Part shown: positions 52,996 through 62,853 of the stretch, in pieces | Numbering within the stretch: position 1 is the stretch's first letter | Layout: the number at the start of each line of letters is the position of its first letter | Assembly: GCF_001276715.1 (NCBI RefSeq) | Contig: NZ_LIUQ01000003.1 | Span: 42,292 to 106,291 of the forward strand | From: Planktothricoides sp. SR001 | Lineage (GTDB): Bacteria; Cyanobacteriota; Cyanobacteriia; Cyanobacteriales; Laspinemataceae | DNA length: 64,000 bases | Direction of reading: 5' to 3' | Notes under the pieces: model-generated | What the model saw: the letters and a program-made list of their open reading frames with translations, nothing else | What the model was told of the DNA's origin: nothing | The model's database searches: none | Position numbers and translations under genes: made by a program

Positions 52996-54408
52996 ATGGA
53001 TGTTAACGAAGTCCTCGCATGGGCTGATAAATTAGTATTTGCCAAAACTGGAGCACACTTAAATAATTTGCAACAAGCAATATTAGCAGAGGCGTGGGAT
53101 AGCCAAAAATATCAAGAAATCGCGGAGGATTATCGCTGTACTGAAGCGAATGTCAAAAGAGTTGCGGGCGGTTTATGGAAACTGATATCAGATGAGTTAG
53201 GCGAAAAAGTAAATAAAAAAAACTTCCGCGCTACAATGGAACGTTTTTTTATTTATAATTCAACTGTTAGTAATAGTAATAATAAGTTTCTAAATAATAA
53301 ATTTATCGGAAAAAGCATCACTGTGTGTGGAGAAAGTTGGCACTCGGAAGAAGCAGCAAAAAAGCGATCGCCCACTTCTACTTCTTCCACCTCTTCCAGC
53401 GACCAACCAGAACAATGCCATGATTTAACCGAAGCGCCCTACACTTTTCCTTTCAATAATCGCACGGCAGAAATCAGCCAGTTAAAACAGTGGATATTGT
53501 CAGAAAATACCCAAATAGTGACTATCTTTGGTTGGCCGGGAATTGGCAAAAGTACCCTAGCCAAAAAACTGGTAGAAGAAATTAAAGATAATTTTGACTA
53601 TATCCTCTGGCGTCAATGTAATGATAGCCTAAATCAGACATCTCTAGAAACCCATTTAATAGAGTTTTTCTGCCAAAATAAAGATAGTAAAGATAGTAAA
53701 GATAGTAAACAGCGATCGCGCAGTTCTATCCTGGACTATCTGCGTTTAAGTCGTTGCCTAATTATTCTTGACGACTTCCAAGAAAGCTTTACCCCTGGGG
53801 AATTAGCGGGAACTTACCGACCGGAATTAGAAAATTATGGCAAATTCTTAAAAGAAATGGCGCGATCGCCCCACAACAGTTGTGTCCTATTGCTGAGTTG
53901 GGAAAAGCCCACAGAAATTGCCACCTTAGAAGGACAAAAATGCCCCTGCCGCAGCCTACAACTGGGCGGTTTGGGAGAATTAGCGACGGAAATATTAGCG
54001 GAAAAAGAGCTAAAGGATCGGCATAAATGGTCGCAACTAATCCAACTTTATGGGGGCAACCCGTCCTGGTTAAATATCACTGCTGCTACCATTGACGACT
54101 TATTTAATGGCAGCGTCGATCGCTTCTTATCCTATCCCAGTTTATTTCTGGGAGACTTAGAACCCATCTTAGACGAATATTATCAACGCTTATCTCCATC
54201 GGAGAAAATGGTAATTCTTTGGTTAGCCAATCAAGAGGCAGCGGATATGTTCCAGAAACCGGCGGAATTCACTTTATCAGATGCGGACTTTTTGAAGGCG
54301 GTACAGTCTTTAAGAAAGCGGGGTTTACTGGAAAAAATTAGCGATAATAATGGAGCGTCCCTTTTCGCCGTTCCTGCTTTAATTAAAAACTATGTAAAAA
54401 ATCGCTAA
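52996..54408 (+). CDS. Second short STAND ATPase: N-terminal HTH-like domain plus NB-ARC
   Basis: The 470-residue protein is a paralogue of the gene at 19796. Residues 1-85 form the same helical domain (MDVNEVLAWADKLVFAKTG, QQAILAEAWDSQKYQEIAE). The NB-ARC part has Walker A GWPGIGKSTLA near residue 178, FDYILWRQCN, Walker B CLIILDDFQESF, and an RxL-rich winged-helix end. There are no C-terminal sensor repeats. A Ser/Thr-rich linker joins the domains (about residues 125-140). A duplicated 10-bp repeat block lies immediately upstream. STAND ATPases with such N-terminal domains are suspected to act in signalling or conflict, but neither ligand nor output is known. Confidence 0.85.
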   Translation: MDVNEVLAWADKLVFAKTGAHLNNLQQAILAEAWDSQKYQEIAEDYRCTEANVKRVAGGLWKLISDELGEKVNKKNFRATMERFFIYNSTVSNSNNKFLNNKFIGKSITVCGESWHSEEAAKKRSPTSTSSTSSSDQPEQCHDLTEAPYTFPFNNRTAEISQLKQWILSENTQIVTIFGWPGIGKSTLAKKLVEEIKDNFDYILWRQCNDSLNQTSLETHLIEFFCQNKDSKDSKDSKQRSRSSILDYLRLSRCLIILDDFQESFTPGELAGTYRPELENYGKFLKEMARSPHNSCVLLLSWEKPTEIATLEGQKCPCRSLQLGGLGELATEILAEKELKDRHKWSQLIQLYGGNPSWLNITAATIDDLFNGSVDRFLSYPSLFLGDLEPILDEYYQRLSPSEKMVILWLANQEAADMFQKPAEFTLSDADFLKAVQSLRKRGLLEKISDNNGASLFAVPALIKNYVKNR

Positions 54409-54967
54409 ATTTTTTCTCAGCATTCAGCAGCTTACAGCAGGTGTCATTCCCGCGAATGCGGGAATCTTCATGGGTTTTAAGGGATTGTAGGGGCGAAGCA
54501 TGACCGCAGATATTTGTCGGTGAAAAGCATAAATTTATTACCGGAATGCTTCGCCGCCCTTTAATGGCAGATTAAGGGATTGTAGGGGCGAAGCATTCCG
54601 GCAGATATTTGTCGGTGAAAAGCATAAATTTATTACCGGAATGCTTCGCCCTCCCCCGTACAGGGCGACGTTGCATGACCGTATATAGGTTATCGTTTTA
54701 AACCATAAATTTAGGGCCGGAATGCTTCGCCCCTACAGTCCGATCGCCTGATATAGAGAGTCGGTTTTAACCGACTTGCGCTATGAGACGGGGAATTCAT
54801 TCCCCGGCGGTTTTTGGGCGGATTTCAAATGGTGCAAAATGTCCGATCGCCCCATTTCCAGCAATGGCACCTCGTCTTCCCCACCGCAAAAGGTCAGTAG
54901 CTACCCATAAACCGATAAAATTGATCGGGAAATTACTATAACGACTGCAATTAGTCACGAAATCCTT
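54409..54967. repeat. Intergenic repeat cluster (GGCGAAGCAT hairpins and ATTCCCGCG palindrome)
   Basis: A CATTCCCGCGAATGCGGGAAT palindrome lies at 54443-54463. Three hairpin units of the GTAGGGGCGAAGCAT family follow: 54487-54555, 54582-54651 and about 54661-54738, each with TTTGTCGGTGAAAAGCAT or a related interior. No gene is seen; the last 230 bases before alaS look like plain leader. Confidence 0.75.
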
Positions 54968-57601
54968 ATGTCTTCTCAGCTTAAATTCCTCTCTGGTAGC
55001 GATATCCGGCAAAAATTCCTCGATTTTTATGCCCAAAACGGCCATCAAATATTGCCGAGTGCTTCCCTGGTGCCCGAAGATCCCACGGTCTTGTTAACGA
55101 TCGCCGGGATGTTGCCGTTTAAACCCATTTTCCTGGGACAGCGCGATCGCGACTTTCCCCGCGCTACCACTTCCCAAAAGTGCGTGCGAACTAACGATAT
55201 TGAAAATGTCGGACGTACCGCTAGACACCATACCTTTTTTGAAATGCTGGGTAATTTCAGCTTTGGGGACTATTTCAAAAAAGAAGCGATCGCCTGGGGT
55301 TGGCAAATTTCCACGGAAGTTTTTGGCTTGCCCCCAGAACGCTTAGTGGTCAGTGTTTTCCGAGAAGATGACGAAGCTTTTGCGATTTGGCGCGATCAAA
55401 TCGGTATTCCTGCCCATCGGATTATGCGAATGGGAGAAGCCGATAACTTTTGGGCGTCGGGTCCGACCGGTCCTTGTGGCCCTTGTTCGGAAATTTATTA
55501 TGATTTTCACCCGGAACGGGGCGACGAAAATATTGACTTAGAAGACGATACCCGGTTTATCGAATTCTATAATTTAGTGTTTATGGAATATAACCGGGAT
55601 AGTGACGGCAACCTCACTCCGTTAAAAAATAAGAATATTGACACGGGGATGGGTTTGGAACGAATGGCCCAAATTCTCCAACAAGTGCCAAATAATTATG
55701 AAACTGACCTGATTTTTCCGATTATTCAAACAGCGGCAAATATTGCGGGAATTGATTACGCCCAAAGTGACGAAAAAACCAAAACATCCTTAAAGGTGAT
55801 TGGCGATCATGTGCGGTCAGTAGTTCACCTAATTGCCGATGGTATTACCGCGTCTAATATTGGTCGGGGTTATATTTTACGGCGGTTAATTCGTCGGGTG
55901 GTGCGTCATGGTCGGTTGATTGGTATTGCTGGGGAATTTACTACCCAAGTCGCCGAAACTGCGATCGCTCTTTCCGAGGCAGTTTATGCCAATGTGCGGG
56001 AACGGGAAACCCAAATTAAAGCGGAATTACAACGGGAAGAGTCTCGCTTCTTGGAAACCTTAGAACGGGGCGAAAAACTATTAGGAGAAATTCTGGCCAA
56101 ACAGCCGCAACAAATTTCCGGTAAAGATGCGTTTACTCTCTACGATACATTCGGTTTCCCCTTAGAACTGACCCAAGAAATTGCGGAAGAACAAGGTTTA
56201 ACCGTTGATATTGCCGGTTTTGAAGCGGAAATGGAGGAACAACGGAAGCGATCGCAAGATGCCCATGAAACCATTGACCTCACCGTTCAAGGCAGTTTAG
56301 ATCAGTTGGCAGAACATATTCATGCCACGGAATTCTTAGGTTATACCGAACCCAAATCAATCGCCAAAATTGAGGCTTTATTAGTAGCAGGTAAACCCGT
56401 TGATTCTGCCTCTGCCGGTGCAGAAGTTCAGGTAATTTTAGATCAAACTCCTTTCTATGCGGAGTCAGGGGGACAAATCGGCGATCGCGGCTATTTAACC
56501 GGCGATGATTTGGTCATTCGCATTGAAGATGTGCAAAAAGAATCCGCCATGTTCGTGCATTTTGGCAAAGTCGAACGGGGCATATTAAAAGTAGGAGAAA
56601 CCGTCACCGCGCAAATCGATCGCGCTTGTCGGCGTCGGGCGCAAGCTAATCATACCGCCACCCATTTGTTGCAAGCAGCTTTGAAGAAAATTGTCGATGA
56701 TTCTATTTCTCAAGCGGGGTCTTTAGTGGCATTCGATCGCCTGCGATTTGACTTTAATTGTCCCCGCCCTATTACCGCTGATGAATTGCAACAAATTGAA
56801 GATTTAATCAATACTTGGATTGCCGAAGCCCACGATACTCAGGTGGACGTAATGCCCATTGCGGAAGCCAAAGCACGCGGGGCTGTAGCCATGTTTGGGG
56901 AAAAATATGGGGCGGAAGTACGAGTAATAGATGTTCCTGGGGTTTCGATGGAACTTTGCGGCGGTACTCATGTGAATAATACTGCCGAAATTGGCCTATT
57001 TAAAATAGTAGCAGAAACGGGCATTGCTTCAGGTGTCCGGCGCATTGAAGCGGTGGCAGGTCCCGCAGTTTTAGAATATCTCAATGTGCGCGATCGTGTG
57101 GTGCGGGATTTAAGCGATCGCTTTAAAGTGAAGCCCGAAGAAATCTGCGATCGCATTACCGGGTTACAGTCAGAATTAAAAGCCACCCAAAAACAATTAG
57201 ATGGGGTAAAAGCGGAATTAGCGATCGCCAAATCTGACCAACTAATTGCCCAAGCGGAAACCGTGGGTGAGTTCAAAATATTGGTCGCCAATTTAGGAGA
57301 AGGAGTCGATCCTGATGCCCTGAAAACAGCGGCGGAACGGCTACAAAATAAACTCGGTAATAGTGCGGTATTCCTCGCTTCTGTATCCAGTCCAGACAAA
57401 GTTTCTTTAGTCGCAGCCTTCAGTCCAGAAGTGAATAAAAAAGGCTTACAAGCGGGTAAATTTATCGGCGGCATAGCCAAACTTTGCGGTGGTGGTGGGG
57501 GCGGTCGTCCCAACCTTGCCCAAGCGGGGGGACGAGATGCCAGTAAGTTATCTGAAGCCTTAGAAACGGCGAAAAATCAGTTAGTTGCTGGGTTGAAATA
57601 A
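54968..57601 (+). CDS. alaS: Alanine-tRNA ligase
   Basis: The 877-residue protein is full length: catalytic core ([18 protein letters not shown] ... [28 protein letters not shown]), an editing domain with HTATHLL and the zinc-binding CGGTHV, and the C-Ala domain ending [15 protein letters not shown]. It charges tRNA-Ala in the cytoplasm. A strong terminator follows. A 41-bp stretch of its 3' coding sequence (57402-57442) is repeated 2.4 kb downstream after an inserted-looking cassette. Confidence 0.97.
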   Translation: MSSQLKFLSGSDIRQKFLDFYAQNGHQILPSASLVPEDPTVLLTIAGMLPFKPIFLGQRDRDFPRATTSQKCVRTNDIENVGRTARHHTFFEMLGNFSFGDYFKKEAIAWGWQISTEVFGLPPERLVVSVFREDDEAFAIWRDQIGIPAHRIMRMGEADNFWASGPTGPCGPCSEIYYDFHPERGDENIDLEDDTRFIEFYNLVFMEYNRDSDGNLTPLKNKNIDTGMGLERMAQILQQVPNNYETDLIFPIIQTAANIAGIDYAQSDEKTKTSLKVIGDHVRSVVHLIADGITASNIGRGYILRRLIRRVVRHGRLIGIAGEFTTQVAETAIALSEAVYANVRERETQIKAELQREESRFLETLERGEKLLGEILAKQPQQISGKDAFTLYDTFGFPLELTQEIAEEQGLTVDIAGFEAEMEEQRKRSQDAHETIDLTVQGSLDQLAEHIHATEFLGYTEPKSIAKIEALLVAGKPVDSASAGAEVQVILDQTPFYAESGGQIGDRGYLTGDDLVIRIEDVQKESAMFVHFGKVERGILKVGETVTAQIDRACRRRAQANHTATHLLQAALKKIVDDSISQAGSLVAFDRLRFDFNCPRPITADELQQIEDLINTWIAEAHDTQVDVMPIAEAKARGAVAMFGEKYGAEVRVIDVPGVSMELCGGTHVNNTAEIGLFKIVAETGIASGVRRIEAVAGPAVLEYLNVRDRVVRDLSDRFKVKPEEICDRITGLQSELKATQKQLDGVKAELAIAKSDQLIAQAETVGEFKILVANLGEGVDPDALKTAAERLQNKLGNSAVFLASVSSPDKVSLVAAFSPEVNKKGLQAGKFIGGIAKLCGGGGGGRPNLAQAGGRDASKLSEALETAKNQLVAGLK

Positions 57602-57627
57602 CCTAGTTGCAGACTATTTTTATTGAA

Positions 57628-57651
57628 GGTGGGCATTAGCCCACTTTTTTT
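57628..57651 (+). terminator. Rho-independent terminator of alaS
   Basis: GTGGGC (57629-57634) pairs with GCCCAC (57639-57644) around ATTA and runs directly into seven T. Confidence 0.88.
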
Positions 57652-57817
57652 GGGTAAATTTTTTGGATTATTTCTGAATTTTGATGATAAAATAGTATTA
57701 GAATCAGTATATAGATATTCAACACTCCTAGTGTAGATAGAAATTGTGAGCGGATTTGCTCATATTGTGTTTTCGTAAATACCGCGATCGAATTAAACTC
57801 TTAAAAAGGAATTAGCT

Positions 57818-58576
57818 ATGGGTCAGCCCCTCAAGGCATCGCCATTAATTGAAGTTCTTTGTGAGTTCAGGTTTGCTCCCTCTAGTGCTTGGGACTGGAC
57901 GCTACCTGGTCGTCTCTATGAGCGGATCGGGAAAGAGTTTAGTGAGCGATCTCAAGTTAATCAATTTCTTTTTCAAATACAAGAAGAAGCAGATAATAGT
58001 GAGAGTTCACCACAAATTATAAACGTTCCTCAAAGAATTCAACTGAAGCGACCAGACGAAACAGCGTTAGTTCAAGTAAGTCCGAATATTTTAGTGGTTA
58101 ATCATTTACCACCATATCCCCTTTGGGAGAATTTTCGTGATTTAATTGGGAAAATTTTTTCTGAATATATCAATTTATGTGAAAATTTTAATTTATCAGG
58201 GATTGGACTGCGTTACATTAATCAAATTCCGATTTCCCCAGAAGGATTTGATCTCAGTCAATTTATTACGTTGAAGCCTAATTTAACCGGAGTTCTAGAT
58301 CGCTCTCTTTCTTCTTTTCATCAACGCTATGACCTGGCTTATGAGTCATTAAAAGCAGTGCTGATTCACCAGACAGGGATTACCGAGACTCAGGAAGGTG
58401 AATTTGCTATAATTCTGGATCTTGATTTTGATTCTCAAGAAGTTGATGGGTTAAAAAATATTACTGAAATTCAAAAATGGTTAGATGAAGCTCATCACCA
58501 TTTGTCCGAGGCTTTTATCGCCTCTTTAAATCCAGAATACTATCAGCGATTAAAAGAAGGAAATATAAAATTATGA
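57818..58576 (+). CDS. TIGR04255 family protein, first gene of three-gene cassette
   Basis: The 252-residue protein begins LKASPLIEVLCEFRF and contains GIGLRYINQIPI near residue 130 and an IILDLDFDSQ strand near 205, matching the TIGR04255 family of unknown function. Such proteins are scattered in mobile regions of many bacteria, usually beside small uncharacterised genes, as here. The gene overlaps the next by four bases (ATGA). Its ribosome site is AAAAAGGA. Confidence 0.8.
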   Translation: MGQPLKASPLIEVLCEFRFAPSSAWDWTLPGRLYERIGKEFSERSQVNQFLFQIQEEADNSESSPQIINVPQRIQLKRPDETALVQVSPNILVVNHLPPYPLWENFRDLIGKIFSEYINLCENFNLSGIGLRYINQIPISPEGFDLSQFITLKPNLTGVLDRSLSSFHQRYDLAYESLKAVLIHQTGITETQEGEFAIILDLDFDSQEVDGLKNITEIQKWLDEAHHHLSEAFIASLNPEYYQRLKEGNIKL

Positions 58577-59031
58577 CCCTTGTAATTCCCAAACCTTACG
58601 CGCAGCAAACCAGCTATAAAAAACCTAAACACACTGGTTTAGCATCTTTTCGGAAAAGATCGCCCGATGTGGCTTATTCTGCCTATAATAATTTGTCAGA
58701 AAGTGGCGCGGAAATATTAAAACTATCCGTAAATTCTGGATGGTTAAAGGGGACAGAAGCTACTCCAGGAAGTTTCAGGATAACTTTTCCTGACGATGTA
58801 TCAATTTCACGAACCAGGGCATTACCTCAGCAACAAGATTTAAAGAAATCTTTAATTTCACCTGTCGATCGCCAAGCGTCGCCTGCGGTAATTTCTGAAG
58901 AAGAAGATATTCTGGATTGGGATTTCTACTTAGAAAATCCTCCCCTCAAGCCAACTTCCACCATAGAATTAGAATTTGAATATGGCGGTCGTAGTAAACC
59001 AATTCCTGTTGTCGATCCTTGGGATGAATGA
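58573..59031 (+). CDS. Hypothetical protein, second gene of cassette
   Basis: The 152-residue protein has no recognised domain. It is polar, with a Pro/Ser-rich middle, and ends in an acidic stretch (EEEDILDWDFYLENPP) and VVDPWDE. The ATGA overlap with the preceding gene implies translational coupling, so it likely acts with the TIGR04255 protein, perhaps as a small partner. Nothing further can be said from the sequence. Confidence 0.7.
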   Translation: MTLVIPKPYAQQTSYKKPKHTGLASFRKRSPDVAYSAYNNLSESGAEILKLSVNSGWLKGTEATPGSFRITFPDDVSISRTRALPQQQDLKKSLISPVDRQASPAVISEEEDILDWDFYLENPPLKPTSTIELEFEYGGRSKPIPVVDPWDE

Positions 59032-59043
59032 GGAAAAACGAGC

Positions 59044-59790
59044 ATGGACTCTGATAACCGCCAGCAACTAAAAGAATTGCTATCTCAACTCAGTGATTCT
59101 GAAAAATGGGAGCTAATTTTAGGACTAACCGATCGCTATCCCTGGTATCAGCTTGCGATCGGGGAAGAAGAAATCAAACAGGGCGATATCCTGGAAGATT
59201 GCCCTGTTTTTCAGTTGCCAGCAGACTTAGCTGATCTGACAAAAGATCAACTTAAAATAACGGCAAAAGGAGAGTGGAGGGAGCAAGACGTTATTGTCAT
59301 GTCCCAGTCATGCGACATGGTAAAAGGTCGAGAAAAACTAACAGATATACTCCTTTGTGCTGTGTGGAAACGTTCGGAACTCACAGAAGGCTATTTGGCT
59401 TCAAATGTAGGCATGGAAGATGCACGACGGGGTAATCTTCCTGGGTTTCATGTTCTTGGTGAATGTGCTTTGCCTGATTTTTATCGAGAAGTTAGAGTGG
59501 TCGATTTTCGCCACGTCTATTCACTACCACTGCCTTTTGTTCGCAAATTAGTCACAGAAACAGAACAACGTATCCGACTACTTCCACCATACAGGGAACA
59601 ACTTGCCCAAGCATTTGCTAGATACTTTATGCGCGTGGGTCTACCAACAGATATACCACCATTTTTAAGTTCTAAGCCTGATAAAACTGAAGCAGAAGTC
59701 ATCAAAAAGTTACAAGGAATGGATGATGCATCGAAAAAACGCATATTATTGCATTTAAAGAATGAACTTGCATTGTCAACGGACAGTTAG
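59044..59790 (+). CDS. Hypothetical protein with SQSCDM motif, third gene of cassette
   Basis: The 248-residue protein has a helical N-terminus (QQLKELLSQLSDSEKWELIL), a central strand DVIVMSQSCDMVKG that recurs in proteins found beside TIGR04255 genes, and a VVDFRHVYSLPLPFV segment. The Ser-Gln-Ser-Cys-Asp block suggests a conserved site (nucleophile or metal ligand), but no enzyme family is recognised. It starts 12 bases after the second gene. A copy of alaS sequence follows its stop by 26 bases. Confidence 0.7.
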   Translation: MDSDNRQQLKELLSQLSDSEKWELILGLTDRYPWYQLAIGEEEIKQGDILEDCPVFQLPADLADLTKDQLKITAKGEWREQDVIVMSQSCDMVKGREKLTDILLCAVWKRSELTEGYLASNVGMEDARRGNLPGFHVLGECALPDFYREVRVVDFRHVYSLPLPFVRKLVTETEQRIRLLPPYREQLAQAFARYFMRVGLPTDIPPFLSSKPDKTEAEVIKKLQGMDDASKKRILLHLKNELALSTDS

Positions 59791-59815
59791 AAAATCTGAG
59801 AATAATTAATCGATT

Positions 59816-59856
59816 TTTCTTTAGTCGCTGCCTTCAGTCCAGAAGTGAATAAAAAA
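59816..59856 (+). repeat. 41-bp duplicated fragment of the alaS 3' coding region
   Basis: This matches 57402-57442 with one mismatch (CGCAGCC against CGCTGCC). It lies 26 bases after the three-gene cassette and is followed by unrelated sequence, so only this short piece was duplicated. It marks the far edge of the cassette. Confidence 0.9.
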
Positions 59857-59919
59857 ATAGATTAAAGTAGTAGGTTTGGCAAAATTTTGCCCACCCTACA
59901 GGAAGTCTGTTACTTAAGA

Positions 59920-60112
59920 AAAGAAACCGGGTTTCTGTTATGTAAATGTAGGGGCGATTCGCTTTCTCGCCCCCTACTGTGGAATGCCAAAAAGAAACCC
60001 GGTTTCTAAGTTCCCAGCGATCGCGCTTTCTTGCCCCCAATAAAAGAAACCGGGTTTCTGTGGTGTAAATTAAATTTAACTGTGAAATGCGAAAAAAACC
60101 CGGTTTCTGAAT
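59920..60112. repeat. Second cluster of AGAAACC(C)GGTTTCT palindromes
   Basis: Copies start near 59922, 59993, 60045 and 60098 in alternating CCGGG and CCCGG forms, separated by GTAAATGTAGGGGCGATTCGC-like sequence. The cluster fills the gap between the cassette and the convergent hydroxylase gene. No gene is visible in it. Confidence 0.85.
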
Positions 60113-60118
60113 TATCAA

Positions 60119-60637
60119 CTACCACCAACGCACTTGAAAGATTCCCCGTTCTGGTTGACTAAGTTCTTTTTCTGTCAACCATTCTACTTCTTTATAAGTG
60201 CCAAACATTATATCCCACCAATCAACCCCTAAACCAAAATTATATTTCCATTGATTGTACTTGTGATGGACATAGTGGACGGGCATTTTCATCCAAAAAC
60301 ATTTGGTAGGATTTTCATGTTGCAATTGATGGGCATAAGCGGCAAAAATCCCATAAGTGAGCCCTCCCAGAAACCAACTCAGTCCCACTGACCAAGAATA
60401 TAAGAATAGGGGTAATAACAGAATAACTCCCCCCTTGAAATAATCGCGAAACTCACCCAGCACTCCTTGACCTTCATTGTTTTTATGATGGTTAGTATGA
60501 AAAGCAAAAGTTTTCGGGTACTTATGCATTAATCGATGCGCCCAATACTCCACAAAGCTACCAAAAATAAAACAAGTGACAAAAATGGCGGCATCAACTG
60601 CTAAATCAATTGTTAGAGAATTTACAGACATACTCAC
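60119..60637 (-). CDS. Fatty acid hydroxylase/sterol desaturase superfamily protein
   Basis: The 172-residue protein carries the full set of iron-binding histidine motifs: HRLMHK, HTNHH, HQLQHE and HYVHHK, set among three to four membrane helices. Family members hydroxylate or desaturate lipids or carotenoids with a di-iron centre. The short length fits the small bacterial group. The substrate is unknown. It is divergent from the acyl-AMP ligase at 60932, which may supply or use the same kind of acyl chain, but no common operon exists. Confidence 0.88.
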   Translation of the reverse strand: MSMSVNSLTIDLAVDAAIFVTCFIFGSFVEYWAHRLMHKYPKTFAFHTNHHKNNEGQGVLGEFRDYFKGGVILLLPLFLYSWSVGLSWFLGGLTYGIFAAYAHQLQHENPTKCFWMKMPVHYVHHKYNQWKYNFGLGVDWWDIMFGTYKEVEWLTEKELSQPERGIFQVRWW

Positions 60638-60931
60638 TCCTCTTGGACTCTATTCTCTAAGGGAAACCCAGAGATTTTTCCCTCACTATAGCAAAAATTA
60701 TCTCGCGATTCACCCGCCGCGATCGCCATAGCGTTGCGGAGCAATTTCGCTTCCCTTCAACCCTGAATATTGACCGGGACTTATTGACAGTAATTTTCAG
60801 TTATTTGTCAGTTATTTGTCAATCGGGAGACGGTTTTGCTTTGTTTTTACTCAGTCAGAACAATTTAGCATTGCATCAGATACAATAACTCAGAAAATGA
60901 ATCATCCACTATCACCGGCTGCAATTTAATC

Positions 60932-62767
60932 ATGTTAGAGACCAGTTCAGAATTTGCCAAATTTGCCAATCAATCTGCCACGTTACTAGACCTGGTACAA
61001 GAAAGGGCTTTAAATCAACCCGATGAAGTCGTCTATCGATTTTTGGGCGACGGCGAAAGGGAATCCGGCAGTCTGACTTATCAGCAGTTGGATACTATGG
61101 CCCGGGCGATCGCTGCTGAACTTCAGAGCTTGGGTGCCACTGGTGAGCGAGCGTTACTGATTTACTCTTTCTCCGATACTTTGGAATTTATCGTCGCTTT
61201 CTTTGGTTGTGTCTATGCGGGAACGATCGCCGTCACCACCTATCCCCCCAGACCCAACCAGTCTTTAGCGGGTTTTCAGTCGCGGGTATCGTCTTCTGAA
61301 GCGCGTTTTATCCTCACCACCGCCGCGCTATTCAACCTAGCCAAAAAACAATTAGGAGAATATCCCGAATTAGCCAATTGCAGCAAGGTACTGACGGATC
61401 AAATTACCAGCGAACGCGCCTCCGCGCCGCTTCGCGATCGCGCCTCAAAGTGGGTCAAACCGGATCTCACCCCAGAATCGTTAGTCTTTCTCCAGTACAC
61501 TTCCGGCTCCACCGGCAACCCCAAAGGGGTAATGGTGACGCACAAAAATATGCTCTACAACTCGGAGATGATTTATCGCGGATTTGGGCATAGTCGCCGC
61601 AGCGCGGGAGTGATTTGGCTGCCCCTTTACCATGACATGGGACTCATTGGCGGCGTCATCCAGCCCCTTTACGGCGGTTTTCCCGTCGTCCTCATGTCCC
61701 CCATGACCTTTTTACAAAAACCTTTTTTATGGTTACAAGCGGTTTCTCGCTATCAAGCCACCACCAGTGGCGGCCCAAATTTTGCTTATGACCTTTGTTT
61801 AAGGAGGGTTACAGACAAACAACTGGCCACCCTTGACCTGAGTCATTGGGAAGTGGCTTTTTCTGGGGCCGAACCCGTGCGGGCAGAAACCTTAGAAAAA
61901 TTTGCCCAAAAGTTTGCCCCTTGCGGCTTTCGCCCAGAGGCTTTTTACCCCTGTTATGGCATGGCAGAAACCACCTTATTAGTGTCTGGGGGTGAGAAAA
62001 CTGCCCCGCCGACCATTCGCTATTTAGACGGCGCCGGGTTGGAAGAAAATCGCATTGTCCCAGTGGCAAAAGATGCTCCAGGGTCAAGGGCGATCGTCAG
62101 TTGCGGTCATGCTTGGTTAGATCAGAAAATTTTGATTGTTGACACGGAAACTTTGACCGAATGTCCCCCAGACCAGGTGGGAGAAATTTGGGTGTCTGGG
62201 TCAGGGGTCGGCATGGGTTATTGGAACCGCCCGGAAGAAACGGAAAAAACTTTTAATGCTTATTTGGCAGATAGCGGAGAAGGGCCATTTTTACGGACTG
62301 GAGATTTAGGACATCTCCATAATGGTGAACTTTTTGTAGCCGGTCGCTTTAAGGAAATGATGATTATTTGGGGTCGCAACCAATATCCCCAAAATATTGA
62401 AGCGACGGTCGAAGCTTGTCATCCCTCTTTGCGTCCCGGTTGTGGGGCGGCGTTTTCCGTGGAAGCGGACGGAGAGGAAAGGTTGGTCATTGCTTATGAG
62501 GTGGAACGGACTTTTCTGCGTCAGTTGCCAGTCGAGGAAATTGTTACGGCGATCCGACAGGCGATCGCCGCTGAATATGTGGCAGAAGTATATGCGATCG
62601 CGCTGTTAAAAACTGCCAGTCTGCCCAAAACTTCCAGTGGCAAAATTCAGCGCTATTTGACCAAGCAACAGTTTCTCGAAGGCACCCTGAATGTAGTTGC
62701 CCAGTGGCAACTGCCCAAAGATGAGCAAGGGGATATTCTTGACGTGCTCTCCAGTACGGGAGGTTAA
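60932..62767 (+). CDS. Stand-alone fatty acyl-AMP ligase (FAAL)
   Basis: The 611-residue protein has the ANL-superfamily core: YTSGSTGNPKGV (P-loop), YPCYGMAETTLLVSGG (the A5 region), a FAAL-type insertion after it, LRTGDLG, and GRFKEMMIIWGRNQYPQNIE. It activates a fatty acid as acyl-AMP and passes it to an acyl carrier protein. In cyanobacteria such genes normally head polyketide, glycolipid or lipopeptide pathways, but no ACP or PKS follows here. The linker near residues 165-178 (ERASAPLRDRASK) looks like a short in-frame repeat insertion. Confidence 0.92.
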   Translation: MLETSSEFAKFANQSATLLDLVQERALNQPDEVVYRFLGDGERESGSLTYQQLDTMARAIAAELQSLGATGERALLIYSFSDTLEFIVAFFGCVYAGTIAVTTYPPRPNQSLAGFQSRVSSSEARFILTTAALFNLAKKQLGEYPELANCSKVLTDQITSERASAPLRDRASKWVKPDLTPESLVFLQYTSGSTGNPKGVMVTHKNMLYNSEMIYRGFGHSRRSAGVIWLPLYHDMGLIGGVIQPLYGGFPVVLMSPMTFLQKPFLWLQAVSRYQATTSGGPNFAYDLCLRRVTDKQLATLDLSHWEVAFSGAEPVRAETLEKFAQKFAPCGFRPEAFYPCYGMAETTLLVSGGEKTAPPTIRYLDGAGLEENRIVPVAKDAPGSRAIVSCGHAWLDQKILIVDTETLTECPPDQVGEIWVSGSGVGMGYWNRPEETEKTFNAYLADSGEGPFLRTGDLGHLHNGELFVAGRFKEMMIIWGRNQYPQNIEATVEACHPSLRPGCGAAFSVEADGEERLVIAYEVERTFLRQLPVEEIVTAIRQAIAAEYVAEVYAIALLKTASLPKTSSGKIQRYLTKQQFLEGTLNVVAQWQLPKDEQGDILDVLSSTGG

Positions 62768-62775
62768 CAGGGGTT

Positions 62776-62797
62776 GGGGCGAAAAGCCCCCCTTTTT
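62776..62797 (+). terminator. Terminator after FAAL
   Basis: GGGGC (62776-62780) and GCCCC (62786-62790) enclose GAAAA and are followed by CCTTTTT. A second possible pairing of CCCCCC with GGGGGG (62800-62805) overlaps it. Confidence 0.7.
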
Positions 62798-62853
62798 CAG
62801 GGGGGTTGGGGGGATCTCTACGGCATGAAAGCAACAGGTCTATTTCTTAAATA

